This document shows, piece after piece, positions 18,172 through 28,252 of a stretch of 30,256 nt of DNA. Positions within the stretch are counted from its first letter, which is position 1. Each line of letters opens with the position of its first letter. The DNA is from Nemertoderma westbladi (taxonomy: Eukaryota; Xenacoelomorpha; Nemertodermatida; Nemertodermatidae), in contig JAUCBJ010004196.1 of assembly GCA_032718475.1 (NCBI GenBank), forward strand, positions 1-30,256, given 5' to 3'. The translations under genes and the position numbers were made by a program. The notes under the pieces are model-generated. The model was not told the DNA's origin. It was given only the letters and a program-made list of their open reading frames with translations, and ran no database searches.

Positions 18172-21100
18172 TTAAGTTATGGAGTCCCTAGATGTTTGAA
18201 GGATTAGGGAGGTGGTCGTGGGAAGAGAATCTTGCCTTCCACAGTTTCCGGAGAGTCCTCCATTCCCTTCCGATAAACACAAACGACCGACTGGGTGATT
18301 GAGTCGCTGCATCCTGAATACAATTCCAGGTTTCCTCTTCGTCCTGGGATAGTGACGATAGAAACATCGCTCAAAGTATATGACGGCGTCACAAAGCCGA
18401 TTCCAGGAGCTATAGTGGTCCGTCGCTCTCTGCAGGAGAGGTGAGAGTCCCTGAGAGACGTCTGATGTTCCAGAGCTCCAATCGCTCTCTCTGATCTTCA
18501 TGAAGGATCCACTCGCGGAGGGGAGGCCCAGATCCACGGCGTCGTCCCTGGCAACATGTAATACCGACAGATCTATCCCGGGTTCAAATAACTCCGATCC
18601 ACCCGTCCGGGTTTCAGGTTCGACTTTCTCCGCTCCCTTGGCTGGTCTAATCTCAGTCGGAGTAAGATGGGGAGGCCATTCATTCTCCTTACTCAGGAAG
18701 TCGGGTTCACCTAACCGGTCTATAGTATCTGTCAGTTCTTGAGGAGTTGCTCCTCTGGAAGCGATGTCAGTTGGATTAAACTTCTTGGGGCAATATCTCC
18801 ATTGATCTATATTGGAGCTAAGATTGTCATTATCTGAGGAGTGTGGTGTTCCCTCAGTTGGGTCGTCTCCCTCACTAGTATCATCTTCCCATTCACTCAC
18901 CTGGCAGACGCGATCTTGAAGCAGTCTTTCCCTGAGCGTTCTACGGGAAGGTCCAGTAAGGTACCAACCTACTCTAGTTCTTACCGCATAGGTCTGTAGT
19001 GGCTGCGGTTGAGCAGGTCGTTTCTCTAATGTCTCCAGCGCCTCATGCGCGTTTTGGCCGATGAGTATTTGCACTCCAGGGTAATCAGTCTGGAATCGAG
19101 GTATGTTAAGATGTTGGATGCTCTCATCCTCGTCCCAATTATAAAGGTCTGCTTGAGTAGTAGCGAAGTTCTTTATAGCCACCATTTTCACTGACCTTAT
19201 GCTATGTTCTCCTAGTTCGTCTTGTGGGGTGGACAACGCGCCTACATAATAATCAGCTGTTATTGTAGATTTCCAAACTTGCATAATGCCTGACATGTTG
19301 AGCTTAGTTTGGAACTTGGGTTGTCCAGCAAATATATCTTCGGCTAGCTCTTTATCGATGAATGTTCCTGTGCTGCCGGAGTCCAGGAGGGCGTTCACTA
19401 CATAACTCCGTTTAGGTCCGTGCACCCTTACCTGCACCACAGGAAACTCTCGGATTCCTATATTGGAAGTTGGCGCTTTCCAAGATGGTTGTTGATCGGA
19501 AGTAGTTAAGGTAAGGTCGCTGTCTGTGTCTTTCTCATGTACGAGTGCTCGATACACTGCGGTGGTGTTTATTAGGTAACAGGATTCGTTTTGGTCGGAG
19601 AACTCGTCCGTATAGAATCCTTCCATCTCAGATTGATCAGTGTCGTTCACATCACTGAATTGGACATGTAGTTCGGACTCACTTACCTGACTCGGGCTGT
19701 TTCGTTCGAATTCCGTGTGCAACAAGATATGATGTTTTGCGCCGCACTTTGCACACCTTGCGTCGGAGTTACAGGTTCGCCGTTGGTGTCCTCGTCTGAG
19801 GCAATTATAACACAACCGCTTATCCCACATGACTTCACGTCTATCCTTTAGTGATTTCCTCAGGAATTTATCACACGCATTTAAACGGTGGGGCCCGTCG
19901 CACAGCACACATTTGGGCTTGATGTTACTTACCTTGTTTTGAGTCACATTGTGTACACTTGCCTTTTCTTCGGGCTTTCTCACCTGAATTCTCTTGGGAG
20001 ACGTGGGAGGAGTTTTTCTTGCTTGTTCTCCCCTGTCATTTGTTCGAGACTTGAATTTACTTACCTGATCTTTAGGCACTTTATTCACGTAATAAGATCT
20101 ATCCGTGTCCTTCCCGCTATCTTCTCCTTGTGAAGTCTGGCTTTCGCCGTCGTCGGTATAACATACTGGTATTACCCTTCTCCTAGAAACGGGTTTCTCA
20201 CTTACCTTGTTTTCCAATGTCTTCTCTCTGGACTGCCTTAGGAGCTGTAATTTCACTTCTCCATCTAAGAATGACATGAGATCAGCCATGGTAGGGTCTC
20301 GTCGTTGTTGTTCCATCATATATAACACTTTCTTATCCCAGCGTGTACCTACTCCACCCTTCGGTAAAGTAGAAGCCACTGCTCTAATAACCATAGTGTT
20401 CTGATACTCATGAGACTTACCTAGCCAATCTAATTGTCTGCAGATCTCCTGAATTTCATCGGAAAACTCTATAATCCCGCTGCTAATAAACTTTCGGGGC
20501 GCTACCAACTTTGCATACAAATACCCAGCTATGTTATTCCTATTACCATACCTGATGTTTAGTGTATCCCAAACTTGTCTTAATCCGTCTGGATGTCCAA
20601 TAAACCTTAACGCCATTAACTTGGGAGATCCTTCCAAGCACTCGATGAGGTATCTAAGTTTTTCTCCATTAGATAGTACAGAGTTCTGTATGTTATCTTT
20701 GTAATATTCATTAAAAGGTAACCATTTCATCTCATCTCCATTGAATTTGACTATCTCTCCCACCTTCACCGCTTGCCGGGCTTCGGTTCTAGCCATTTGA
20801 CGCGTAAAACTTTCTTGGGCCATCGTGTTATTTAATATCGAGTTATCGGTATATAAATTTCTCGGATTATGATCAGGTCTATAGGGAATGTCATTATCAA
20901 CAGGTCTATAATTACCCTTAATAGGGTTCACTATAGGAGTTTCTACTTCGCTAGCAGTATAAATGCGTGTAGGCTCCACACCTTGCGCATGAGATACTTC
21001 AGACCTAACGGGTTGACACATTGTTACAGAGGGTGGTGGTATACCCTTTTGAGTATTTACTAATTTATCGCGCTCTAGCGCGATACTTTGCTGCACTTCT

Positions 21101-23106
21101 TGCAACTCTAGTCTACTTTCCCTTACTGTGCCCTTGAATTGCTGGACAGTCTCCTGCATCTGCCCGAGCAGGATATCCATCCCCCGCCGTCCCCTGTCCA
21201 CCCATTCGACCGCCGAAGCGGGAGTCGCCAACGTTGTAGCGGGCGGACGAGGGACAACGGGCGACAAATTATGAATATTTCGCTCGGGGTCCAGGACCTG
21301 AACTGTCGCCTGGGCAGTTCTACTGGGCACAGGTAGCTTAGTGCTATGTAGAGGGAATTTAGAAGTAGCTTCAGGGAGCACAGGTGTGTCTATCACCGAA
21401 GGGGTGATTTCAAGAACAGGCCTAATTATTTCAGGCTCATCTACTATAGTAGGGAGTCTTTCTATTTTAATTATTTGGTCTGTGGGCTCAGTACTACCTA
21501 AGTTGGTGTTATTTAGTTGCCTTCTAACAGCTGGAGGCAAATCAGGCAATTTCTGCCGGTGGAATGTTCTTTTATGTCTGCTTAGGCGAGATCGATTTCT
21601 TCCGCCTTCAGTGTCGGTGGTATCGCCTTCCTCAGATGAGGTATACCCTTGTCTTTTGGGAGTAGATCGACTCATCATCTGCATATTACTAGCTGCTAAC
21701 TGTTTACTGAAGTCGTCTTGCTTCTCTTGAAGATTTTCCAACTCCAGTTGGATGATCTCTTCAGCCGCTTTTCGTTCTACTTCCGCCACTGCTGCCGCTT
21801 TTGCCTCTTTTCGTTCTGCTTCCGCCACTGTTCGTTCTGCTTCCGCCACTGCTGCCGCTTTTGCCGCTGCCGCTGCCGCTTTTGCCTCTGCCGCTGCCGC
21901 TTTTCTTTCTGCCTCTGCCACTGCTGCTATCTTTCTGTCTTCTATACGCTTTTTCCTTACTTGTTCTTCCCTTTCTCTAGCGATGCGGAGTTGTTCATCG
22001 AATTTAGCTTGGTTCGCCGCTAACCTATCCACATCAATCGCATCTAACACAAGTTTGGCTCCTTCGCTATTAGGGCTAAGTCCCTCTAGCCTTCTCCTCA
22101 ACTCTTCATCTCCCACAAAACGCTGATAGTCTGACAGATAGATATCAATGGCATCCTTCTTATGCGGTTTCTCTGCCGTCGCTTCACTTTCCACTTGGGA
22201 AAAAGTAGCGTCTGTTGATTCTCCATGGGTTGAGCGCTCCTCCAACTGAGCTTTCCACTGAGCTGCTCCTTGAACCTGGCGACTCACCCGTTGAAACCAA
22301 GTCTTCACGGCAACTTGCAACGACGTGTCTTGTCTTCTTTTAGAAGCCTCCTCAAAGGCGGATAAGATTAGCCTAATCCGCAGAACCCTTTCTCTAACTT
22401 GATAAAGCAGCGATCCCTGCTCTTGAGGTCCTTGAGGTTGTTGAAACAGTTGTCTCTCTACTCGCTCCATAGAGCTGAAGAATCCCTGTGCGTATCCGGC
22501 TGCGGACCTCTTCCATACAGCTGGATCGATGGTTTCCTTGGCTACTCCCATCCGGTGTATGTCTTCCCAGGCAGCTTCTGATAAATCAAACGGGAGTCCG
22601 GGTCCGGGGAAGTTCCATTGCGACTCGACAATAGACTTCAGTTCTTCACTAGTGTAGCCCGCGTAGCTATCTCTAGTTGTCCGTTGACTCTTCGCCCAAT
22701 CAATCTGGTGTTCTTCCACCGCGATCAATAACCCGGCGAGCACGGCTGCAGGAAGGATGAGAAGGGGATCCGTATAAACAGCATCCGTCATCTCTGCTCC
22801 GCTCTCGGGTGTCAGCTCTACAGTATCATCACTACTGGAGCTGCTGGGCCGCTGAGGAATAAGTTCTTGACTAGCGGGTTGTTGCTGTTCCGCTGCCCTT
22901 TGGTCTCGCTTGACCTGAGCTCGAGTGCCTATGATAGACCTACGATGTTGGACTAGCCTAGGTTCTGTTATTACTACTGGAGGGATGACTTTCCTCACAG
23001 TGGGAGGTGAACTGGATTTACGACCAGACGTTTGTACGTCTCTATCTGAGTCGCAGATAGTTACATCTAATAAACTGTCTGACAGGTTCTGCTTAGTATC
23101 AGACAT
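18172..23106 (-). CDS. BEL/Pao Gag-protease polyprotein with RT region deleted in frame
   Basis: 1644 residues. The N-terminus is Ser/Thr/Pro-rich with a hydrophobic patch at 113-130. A long Ala/Glu/Lys coiled-coil stretch occupies about 380-475. A Gag core of the type found with BEL/Pao elements (FNGDEMKWLPFNEYYKDNI..., then a LWDTLNIRYGN-like block) lies at about 790-920. Cys/His knuckles (CVLCDGPHRLNAC, CYNCLRRGHQRRTC, CAKCGAKHHILLH) lie at about 1063-1130. An aspartic protease with LLDSGSTGTFID follows at about 1239, then LIGQNAHEALE and RVGWYLTGPS. The frame then passes directly to DQWRYCPKKFNPTDIASRG (about 1436-1453), a motif that in complete elements lies after RT and RNase H. The RT/RNase H block is thus missing, apparently by an in-frame deletion near 18810-18880. 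The last 100 residues recall the pre-integrase region and then drift out of frame. Confidence 0.9.
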   Translation of the reverse strand: MSDTKQNLSDSLLDVTICDSDRDVQTSGRKSSSPPTVRKVIPPVVITEPRLVQHRRSIIGTRAQVKRDQRAAEQQQPASQELIPQRPSSSSSDDTVELTPESGAEMTDAVYTDPLLILPAAVLAGLLIAVEEHQIDWAKSQRTTRDSYAGYTSEELKSIVESQWNFPGPGLPFDLSEAAWEDIHRMGVAKETIDPAVWKRSAAGYAQGFFSSMERVERQLFQQPQGPQEQGSLLYQVRERVLRIRLILSAFEEASKRRQDTSLQVAVKTWFQRVSRQVQGAAQWKAQLEERSTHGESTDATFSQVESEATAEKPHKKDAIDIYLSDYQRFVGDEELRRRLEGLSPNSEGAKLVLDAIDVDRLAANQAKFDEQLRIAREREEQVRKKRIEDRKIAAVAEAERKAAAAEAKAAAAAAKAAAVAEAERTVAEAERKEAKAAAVAEVERKAAEEIIQLELENLQEKQDDFSKQLAASNMQMMSRSTPKRQGYTSSEEGDTTDTEGGRNRSRLSRHKRTFHRQKLPDLPPAVRRQLNNTNLGSTEPTDQIIKIERLPTIVDEPEIIRPVLEITPSVIDTPVLPEATSKFPLHSTKLPVPSRTAQATVQVLDPERNIHNLSPVVPRPPATTLATPASAVEWVDRGRRGMDILLGQMQETVQQFKGTVRESRLELQEVQQSIALERDKLVNTQKGIPPPSVTMCQPVRSEVSHAQGVEPTRIYTASEVETPIVNPIKGNYRPVDNDIPYRPDHNPRNLYTDNSILNNTMAQESFTRQMARTEARQAVKVGEIVKFNGDEMKWLPFNEYYKDNIQNSVLSNGEKLRYLIECLEGSPKLMALRFIGHPDGLRQVWDTLNIRYGNRNNIAGYLYAKLVAPRKFISSGIIEFSDEIQEICRQLDWLGKSHEYQNTMVIRAVASTLPKGGVGTRWDKKVLYMMEQQRRDPTMADLMSFLDGEVKLQLLRQSREKTLENKVSEKPVSRRRVIPVCYTDDGESQTSQGEDSGKDTDRSYYVNKVPKDQVSKFKSRTNDRGEQARKTPPTSPKRIQVRKPEEKASVHNVTQNKVSNIKPKCVLCDGPHRLNACDKFLRKSLKDRREVMWDKRLCYNCLRRGHQRRTCNSDARCAKCGAKHHILLHTEFERNSPSQVSESELHVQFSDVNDTDQSEMEGFYTDEFSDQNESCYLINTTAVYRALVHEKDTDSDLTLTTSDQQPSWKAPTSNIGIREFPVVQVRVHGPKRSYVVNALLDSGSTGTFIDKELAEDIFAGQPKFQTKLNMSGIMQVWKSTITADYYVGALSTPQDELGEHSIRSVKMVAIKNFATTQADLYNWDEDESIQHLNIPRFQTDYPGVQILIGQNAHEALETLEKRPAQPQPLQTYAVRTRVGWYLTGPSRRTLRERLLQDRVCQVSEWEDDTSEGDDPTEGTPHSSDNDNLSSNIDQWRYCPKKFNPTDIASRGATPQELTDTIDRLGEPDFLSKENEWPPHLTPTEIRPAKGAEKVEPETRTGGSELFEPGIDLSVLHVARDDAVDLGLPSASGSFMKIRESDWSSGTSDVSQGLSPLLQRATDHYSSWNRLCDAVIYFERCFYRHYPRTKRKPGIVFRMQRLNHPVGRLCLSEGNGGLSGNCGRQDSLPTTTSLILQTSRDSIT

Positions 23107-23242
23107 GACTATGTATACCGTTGAATGTCTACTGCTGTATTACAGTCTAAGCAAGTCTAGTAACTCAGTATGAACTGCTAGCCTAGTAATTAATTACCGT
23201 TACCGCTACTCAGTGTAGCGTGATATATATATAATATATTAG

Positions 23243-23490
23243 AATACCGGTATACTTATAGTATATATAACTATATAAGTATTATTACAGACTAGGTTTA
23301 TCACAGAATACCGGTATAATTTTAGCACAAATATATATAAATATATAATAGGCCTATCGGAATACCGGTATACAGCTTACAGTTTGTAGGATATATAATT
23401 CTGAAATAGAATTAATTACAAGTACCGGTATAATTTCAGCCTAGATTTATAGAAATAAAGATAATAGGCCTATCGTAAATACCGGTATAT
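23243..23490. repeat. Diverged 114-bp tandem repeat with ACCGGTAT palindromes
   Basis: (A/G)(A/G)TACCGGTAT-type motifs occur at 23243, 23307, 23361, 23421 and 23477, at 54-64-bp spacing. The larger unit of about 114 bp, from ACCGGTATAATTT through ATAATAGGCCTATCG, is present twice (23308 and 23422). Confidence 0.75.
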
Positions 23491-24432
23491 CAATTATTTC
23501 AAATAATTGAATTTCTGTTACTTTAGGGTTACTTTGTTACTTTACTTACTTTATTACCGTTATTTGAGCAGTAATCCAACTGATATTGAGACCTGATGGT
23601 TGTATGGTAGGCCTACGATTTATAAATCGTTAGATTTGATTTATAATATATATATACCCGTTTTAATGGGTTTTGTCAATGTTTGAAATAAATGTTATTA
23701 TTTCTGGGGGTAATCACTACACAAAGCGGTGCGCTTTCAATGAAGTGTTACTTATGAGACACTAAAACAAATAATACTAATTTACCTAAGTTACTTAATA
23801 CTACAAATTACGTACAATTCGGGTGAGATTACAATCTCTAAATAAATGCAAAATTTTACAAAAACGCAGAATACGAATTTTTAGGGTAATTTTACAAGAA
23901 GTCTACAAACCAGCCTAACAAAGGGTTAGAAATCTGATTATTACAGCGGACAGGGTACTACGGTATTTGAAATAATAAGTAGTAGTAAATACACTGCGTT
24001 GTCTAGATAGGAAAATGCCACCGCCTGACGACCTATAGCCGTATCGCTATAGGTTCTACGTTATGTATCACGGAGTGTTCCTACCTAGAAGTTAATAGAG
24101 CTAATCGAATGTGCCTATCAACCACTTTACAACACAAATATAATGCCTACAATAATTACTTCGGAAAGCACCGTACACTAAACCCTAAATTAGGTACGAG
24201 TACTTGTATAACAAATAATCAGTAGTTAAATATACTTGAACAGCTAAAAGAACCACGGCATCTGCTGGAGTGACCGATGCACAAAATCACCAGTCTTTAC
24301 CTACGCCGAGCAGCCCGTATAGTACCGGGGTTAATTTAACTATAACGGTATGTATAACAAACACAATTACTGTAGGAACAAACTTAGGGACTTGAATGTT
24401 GCGAATAATCGCATAAACTCTGAATAATAAAT

Positions 24433-25010
24433 ATTACGCTACGCGTACAAACTACTCAAATAAAATACAGACCGAACACTGACAGACTACTATCAAGCCT
24501 AAACAAACTACGGTATATGCAGACTCCGAAATGATTAGGGAGTATGCGCTCTAACCCAGTAGTGCGACTTATTCTTTAGCTGGGGGATTACCTTACAGCG
24601 TTCGCTGCCCCTACTGCCTAATCGTACTTAATCGGACAGATGATCTACACACGCGGCAATCCGTTCAGACCTAACAACAGCCAGACAACTATCCAGCCTA
24701 CAAATTATCTAAATAAAATTATACGCTACCCGTACAGACTTACACAAACAAAGTACAGACTAAACGATGGCAGACTACTCTCAAGCCTAAATAAACCACA
24801 GGACATGCAGACTCCGAAATGATTAGGGAGTATGCGCTCTAACCCAGTAGTGCGACTTATTCTTTAGCTGGGGGATTACCTTACAGCGTTGCTGCCCCTA
24901 CTTCCTAACCGTACTTAATCGGACAAGTGCTCTACACACACTGCAATTCGTTCAGACTTAACAGCAATCAGACAACAGCTCAGCCTACAAATTGTCTGTA
25001 CAATCTGATC
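24433..25010. repeat. 288-bp tandem duplication in the BEL/Pao leader
   Basis: ACTCCGAAATGATTAGGGAG and the following block through GCTGGGGGATTACCTTACAG occur at 24523 and 24811, exactly 288 bp apart. The flanks of the block are more diverged (CGTACAAACTAC against CGTACAGACTTAC). Confidence 0.9.
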
Positions 25011-25283
25011 AGGTTTATCATAAAACTTGACAGAAATAAGTAAAATCTCAATAAAAAATCAGGGCGGCCGTCCCTGATTAATTATTAAGGCCTACTGGTA
25101 TATAACAATCAAAATCGAATAATACTGCTGTACCTGTACTGCTGTAGGTACCGGTCCGGGTGGTTAGGTAGTCAGGCCTACTGGTACCGGTTCTGGCAGT
25201 TGGGCCTACTGACCTACAGATGTACCGGTTGACCGGTACTTTTAACTTTATTGCTTACTGCAATAAGAAGCTATATCCTTTAA

Positions 25284-26513
25284 TGTTCGCGCTTTCAGAC
25301 CTTTGGCAGTTTAACCCACCAAATTAAGATGTCTTCTAGATATTAAATCAGTTTTTAGTCTATGACAAGTATTTGATTCACTACACTAGTCGAAACCAAT
25401 CCGTGCGCGACCATTCACCCGCTGGATATTCCCGGGAGATTGGGTTCGACGGTTTAATTTTATTGCTATGTAAGCCTTGTGTATTATTCGACTGACAGTA
25501 TTATATAATCTCTGACAATATTATTCACCTTCGGGAATATTAACAGTTCCTTTAGGACGTGGCGCTTTATCTATATAAACAGAGTTATGACTTAAACTAC
25601 TCACAGCGATATGGCTTAATTATAATTCACATATATGGCGCATTCTTTAGGAATTGCTTCTTTAACAGACTCACTCATACACAATGCTGCACAATACTGC
25701 ACACTAATCTGTCAATCTTCACTGATTTTAGTCACATATAAAAGGAACACAGACTGAATCATGTAGGGTCTATCAAATAACATTAGATTCACTTCAAACC
25801 ACTTTAACATAAGTCACAATCGTTTATCTGTAACCCTTCTCTCTTACCTTCGGTATATCAAGAATATTGGGTTTCGGGGTTGTTTATCGTTATTCCAAAT
25901 ATAATTATTCATCAACCATATTATGAAGAACTGACGGTAAATAGCAGTATAACAATATAAAAGTATGCACAATGTTACACAGTATGCAGTGTATGCAGTA
26001 CTGCAGTATGCAGACATCAGTCATCAGTATGCAGTGATTCCATGAGTCAGGTAGGTGCGTTAAAGGATATATGCCCTTTATAATTAAACCTACTAGTGTA
26101 AGACTAAAAACTAAAACACGGAGGTGCCAAAGCCGGTTCTTAGGCTCTGGACAAAAACAATAACACTGAACTACTGAGTTTCTGTATATACCTCCAACAC
26201 AGAGATAACAAACGCTCTGATTGGTCAACCTGAACAACGAGAGAACAGAGAAACAAAGAAACGTCGACGTGGCAATATCAGCTGCTAGCCGTCGTCATGG
26301 TAGCGACACTGTTTTCAAGAGTATCGTGCTTTTACGTCACGGAATTACGGATTATGTCCTCTAAAGTACAAATACAGAAGAAATAGCTCTTATGTCCGCT
26401 AAAACACCAGTACAGCAAGGACACGGCCTTTTTATGCCTGGTAAACCAACTACAGAGTACTTTACGGGAAAAATAAGGAAAAATAACCGGACAATTCAGT
26501 AAAAGCTTTTACA
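25284..26513 (-). repeat. BEL/Pao 5' LTR (1230 bp)
   Basis: Partner of 14156-15385 at a constant offset of 11128, with one mismatch seen (25606). As the 5' LTR of a minus-strand element it would carry the promoter: a TATAAA at 26077-26082 (minus) precedes AATAAA at 25459-25464 by about 615 bases. Promoter function is inference. Confidence 0.97.
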
Positions 26514-26518
26514 GACAC
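26514..26518. repeat. Target site duplication GACAC, right
   Basis: Partner of 14151-14155. On the minus strand GTGTC is shared by the two LINE pieces and completes the reading TCVSCK when one copy is removed. Confidence 0.95.
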
Positions 26519-26955
26519 ATGTGAGAGAGACCGGTCAATAATTATAAGGATTAGTATGATCATCTTTTTTAAACAATGGTATAATTAAGGCTGTGCGCCA
26601 AACTGTAGGCAATGCACTTGTACAGAAAGATACATTAAAAATAACTGATAATGGAATATATAAGCACCTTGGAAGTTTCGAAAAAATATAACTGGGTACT
26701 CCATCTGGAGTTCTACTCAATTTCCCATCTAGTTTTCTAAGCACAGAATAAAGAGCATCTGGAGAAAAATCAATAGTACATTTATTAACATTATGTGGAA
26801 CTCTTCTGGGAAAGGAAGGCACTGTATGATTATCTTTTGTGAAATTTTCTGAAAAAATGCTAGAAAATATATTTGCTCTCGTTACATCATCGATAATAAT
26901 TTTGCCATTTATCTTAAGAGCGGATATACCAGATTTAACTTTCCGTTTTGAGTTT
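26514..26955 (-). mobile_element. CR1/Jockey-like LINE, piece 1: pre-RT and RT fingers
   Basis: The minus strand from about 26953 reads KVKSGISALKINGKII, then ANIFSSIFSENFTKD, the usual endonuclease-RT linker of CR1/Jockey-like LINEs. It continues with the RT start: RTPDGVPSYIFSKLP, WRTALIIPLFKKDDHTNPYNY, an in-frame TGA (26535-26537) where R is usual, and PVSLTC. It ends at the GTGTC target duplication of the BEL/Pao insertion. The 5' part of the LINE, including the endonuclease, is missing: the piece stops at element B. Confidence 0.9.
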
Positions 26956-27279
26956 ACACGAAGTGGGGCCTTCGCGCAGCACGTGACTTAAATTTAATTT
27001 AAGTACTAATTCGAAAGTATTACTGTATTAGCAAATTTTAAGCAGATTTCGCCTAATCACTTTTTACCTCTTTCATTTCTATTCAGACATTTCTGACTCT
27101 AGCGGTATAGTGAGAACTGAAGATGGATTAGGGTCTCCAGCCCCACAAAGACACAGCCTATGGATGAATAGTACATACGTACATCGGCCAAGTTTCATCT
27201 TGAATAACGGATAACGAAATGAGAGACGGATCTCACTTTCAGAAATTTCGTCGTATAGCGGCAGACCGATTAAATCTCT

Positions 27280-27301
27280 CCCCCCCCCCCCCCCCCCCCC
27301 C
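27280..27301. repeat. Poly-C tract, about 22 C
   Basis: Equivalent of the 23-C run in the left copy of element B. The length difference between the copies fits slippage. Confidence 0.9.
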
Positions 27302-27442
27302 ACAAAGACGCAGCATGTGGTCCAGAATATATGGCAAGATTCAGCTTAAACTGATTAAAATCAATGAGACGGGAGAATCCATTCACTTTCAGGCATAAAG
27401 TAGTCCTATAGCGGGTGACTGTTGAACTGATTTTCAACAAAA

Positions 27443-28072
27443 CAAATTTTCAACTTGGCAGCTTTAAATTCGACAAAGTTATAAGCATGTCAATATCATA
27501 ACGACGACAACGATTTCACTTTCAGACATTTGGCCCTCTAGCGGCAGACTGGAGAACTGCAGATGGATTCGCCTCCTTTGAAAGTCACAGCTAATGGTCT
27601 AATACATATCTGCCAAGTTTCAGCTTAAACGGATTAAAAGCAAAGAAATGGGAGGGCATTTAATGTTTAGACATGTGGCCCTCTAGCGGGAGACCATTGC
27701 ACTGATGGTGTCTGAAAGTCTCTCAAAAATCTCAACTTTAGCTCATATTGATACCTACAAATTTTCAACTTGGCAGCTTTAAATCCGACAAAGTTATTAG
27801 CATGTCAAAATCGTAACGACGACAACGATTTCACTTTCAGACCTTTGGCCCTCTAGCGGCAGACTGGAGAACTGCAGATGAATTCGCCTCCTTTGAAAGT
27901 CACAGCTAATGGTCTAATACATATCTGCCACGTTTCAGCTTAAACGGATTAAAAGCAAAGAAATGGGAGGGCATTTAATGTTTAGACATGTGGCCCTCTA
28001 GCGGGAGACCATTGCACTGATGGTGTCTGAAAGTCTCTCAAAAATCTCAACTTTTGCTCATATTGATACCTA
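27443..28072. repeat. Two 315-bp tandem units in element B, right copy
   Basis: Corresponding bases at 27443, 27758 and 28073 give the same 315-bp period as in the left copy, with one unit fewer. Confidence 0.95.
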
Positions 28073-28252
28073 CAAATTTTCAACTTGGCAGCTTTAAATC
28101 CGACAAAGTTATTAGCATGTCAAAATCGTAACGACGACGACGACGACGACGACAACGACGACGACGACGACGACAACTATTTGCATAAATTGACCCACCC
28201 CCTAACAGTGTCAATTCGCTAAGGCTCCGCCAACTTCGTGGCTCGCCCCACA

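Larger units (their letters stand above)
23107..25283 (-). other. Long leader of the BEL/Pao element
   Basis: 2.2 kb between the 5' LTR and the Gag start without coding frames of note. The part next to Gag (23243-23490) carries five ACCGGTAT palindrome copies, and the part next to the LTR (about 24433-25010) is a 288-bp tandem duplication. The bases directly after the LTR on the element's strand are TTAAAGGATATAGC, without the TGG expected at a tRNA primer-binding site. The rest, 23500-24430, shows nothing recognisable. Confidence 0.75.
14156..26513 (-). mobile_element. Complete BEL/Pao LTR retrotransposon with internal pol deletion
   Basis: A 12,358-bp element on the minus strand, bounded by two 1230-bp direct repeats starting TG and ending CA, with 5-bp target duplications GACAC. 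Its order on its own strand is 5' LTR (25284-26513), long leader, Gag-protease frame (23106-18172), decayed 3' region, a short purine tract next to the 3' LTR, and 3' LTR (14156-15385). The Gag and protease are of BEL/Pao type. RT and RNase H are absent, and integrase is at most vestigial. The LTRs differ at one base as read, so the insertion is recent. It interrupts a CR1/Jockey-like LINE, splitting its RT frame at a TCV-SCK point. Confidence 0.97.
26959..28249. mobile_element. Element B, right copy
   Basis: 1291 bp, same ends and interior as the left copy, with two 315-bp tandem units (27443, 27758, partial at 28073) instead of three. It is flanked by ACA on both sides (26956-26958 and 28250-28252), as the left copy is. 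The 13-mer GGCCCTCTAGCGG is present at 27532, 27677, 27847 and 27992. Substitutions against the left copy are few, so the two copies are of similar age or one family. The left neighbour is the truncated CR1-like LINE, and the right neighbour is the 3' flank of another LINE. Confidence 0.85.

Noticed and set aside
21718-22126. Cys/Phe/Arg-rich and Ala/Ser-rich plus-strand frames
   Set aside because: Antisense shadows of the Ala/Glu/Lys coiled-coil coding stretch of the BEL/Pao Gag.
14151-26518. Segmental duplication as the explanation of the two 1230-bp repeats
   Set aside because: TG/CA ends, a 5-bp target duplication, a purine tract and an internal BEL/Pao Gag-protease in matching orientation identify them as LTRs.
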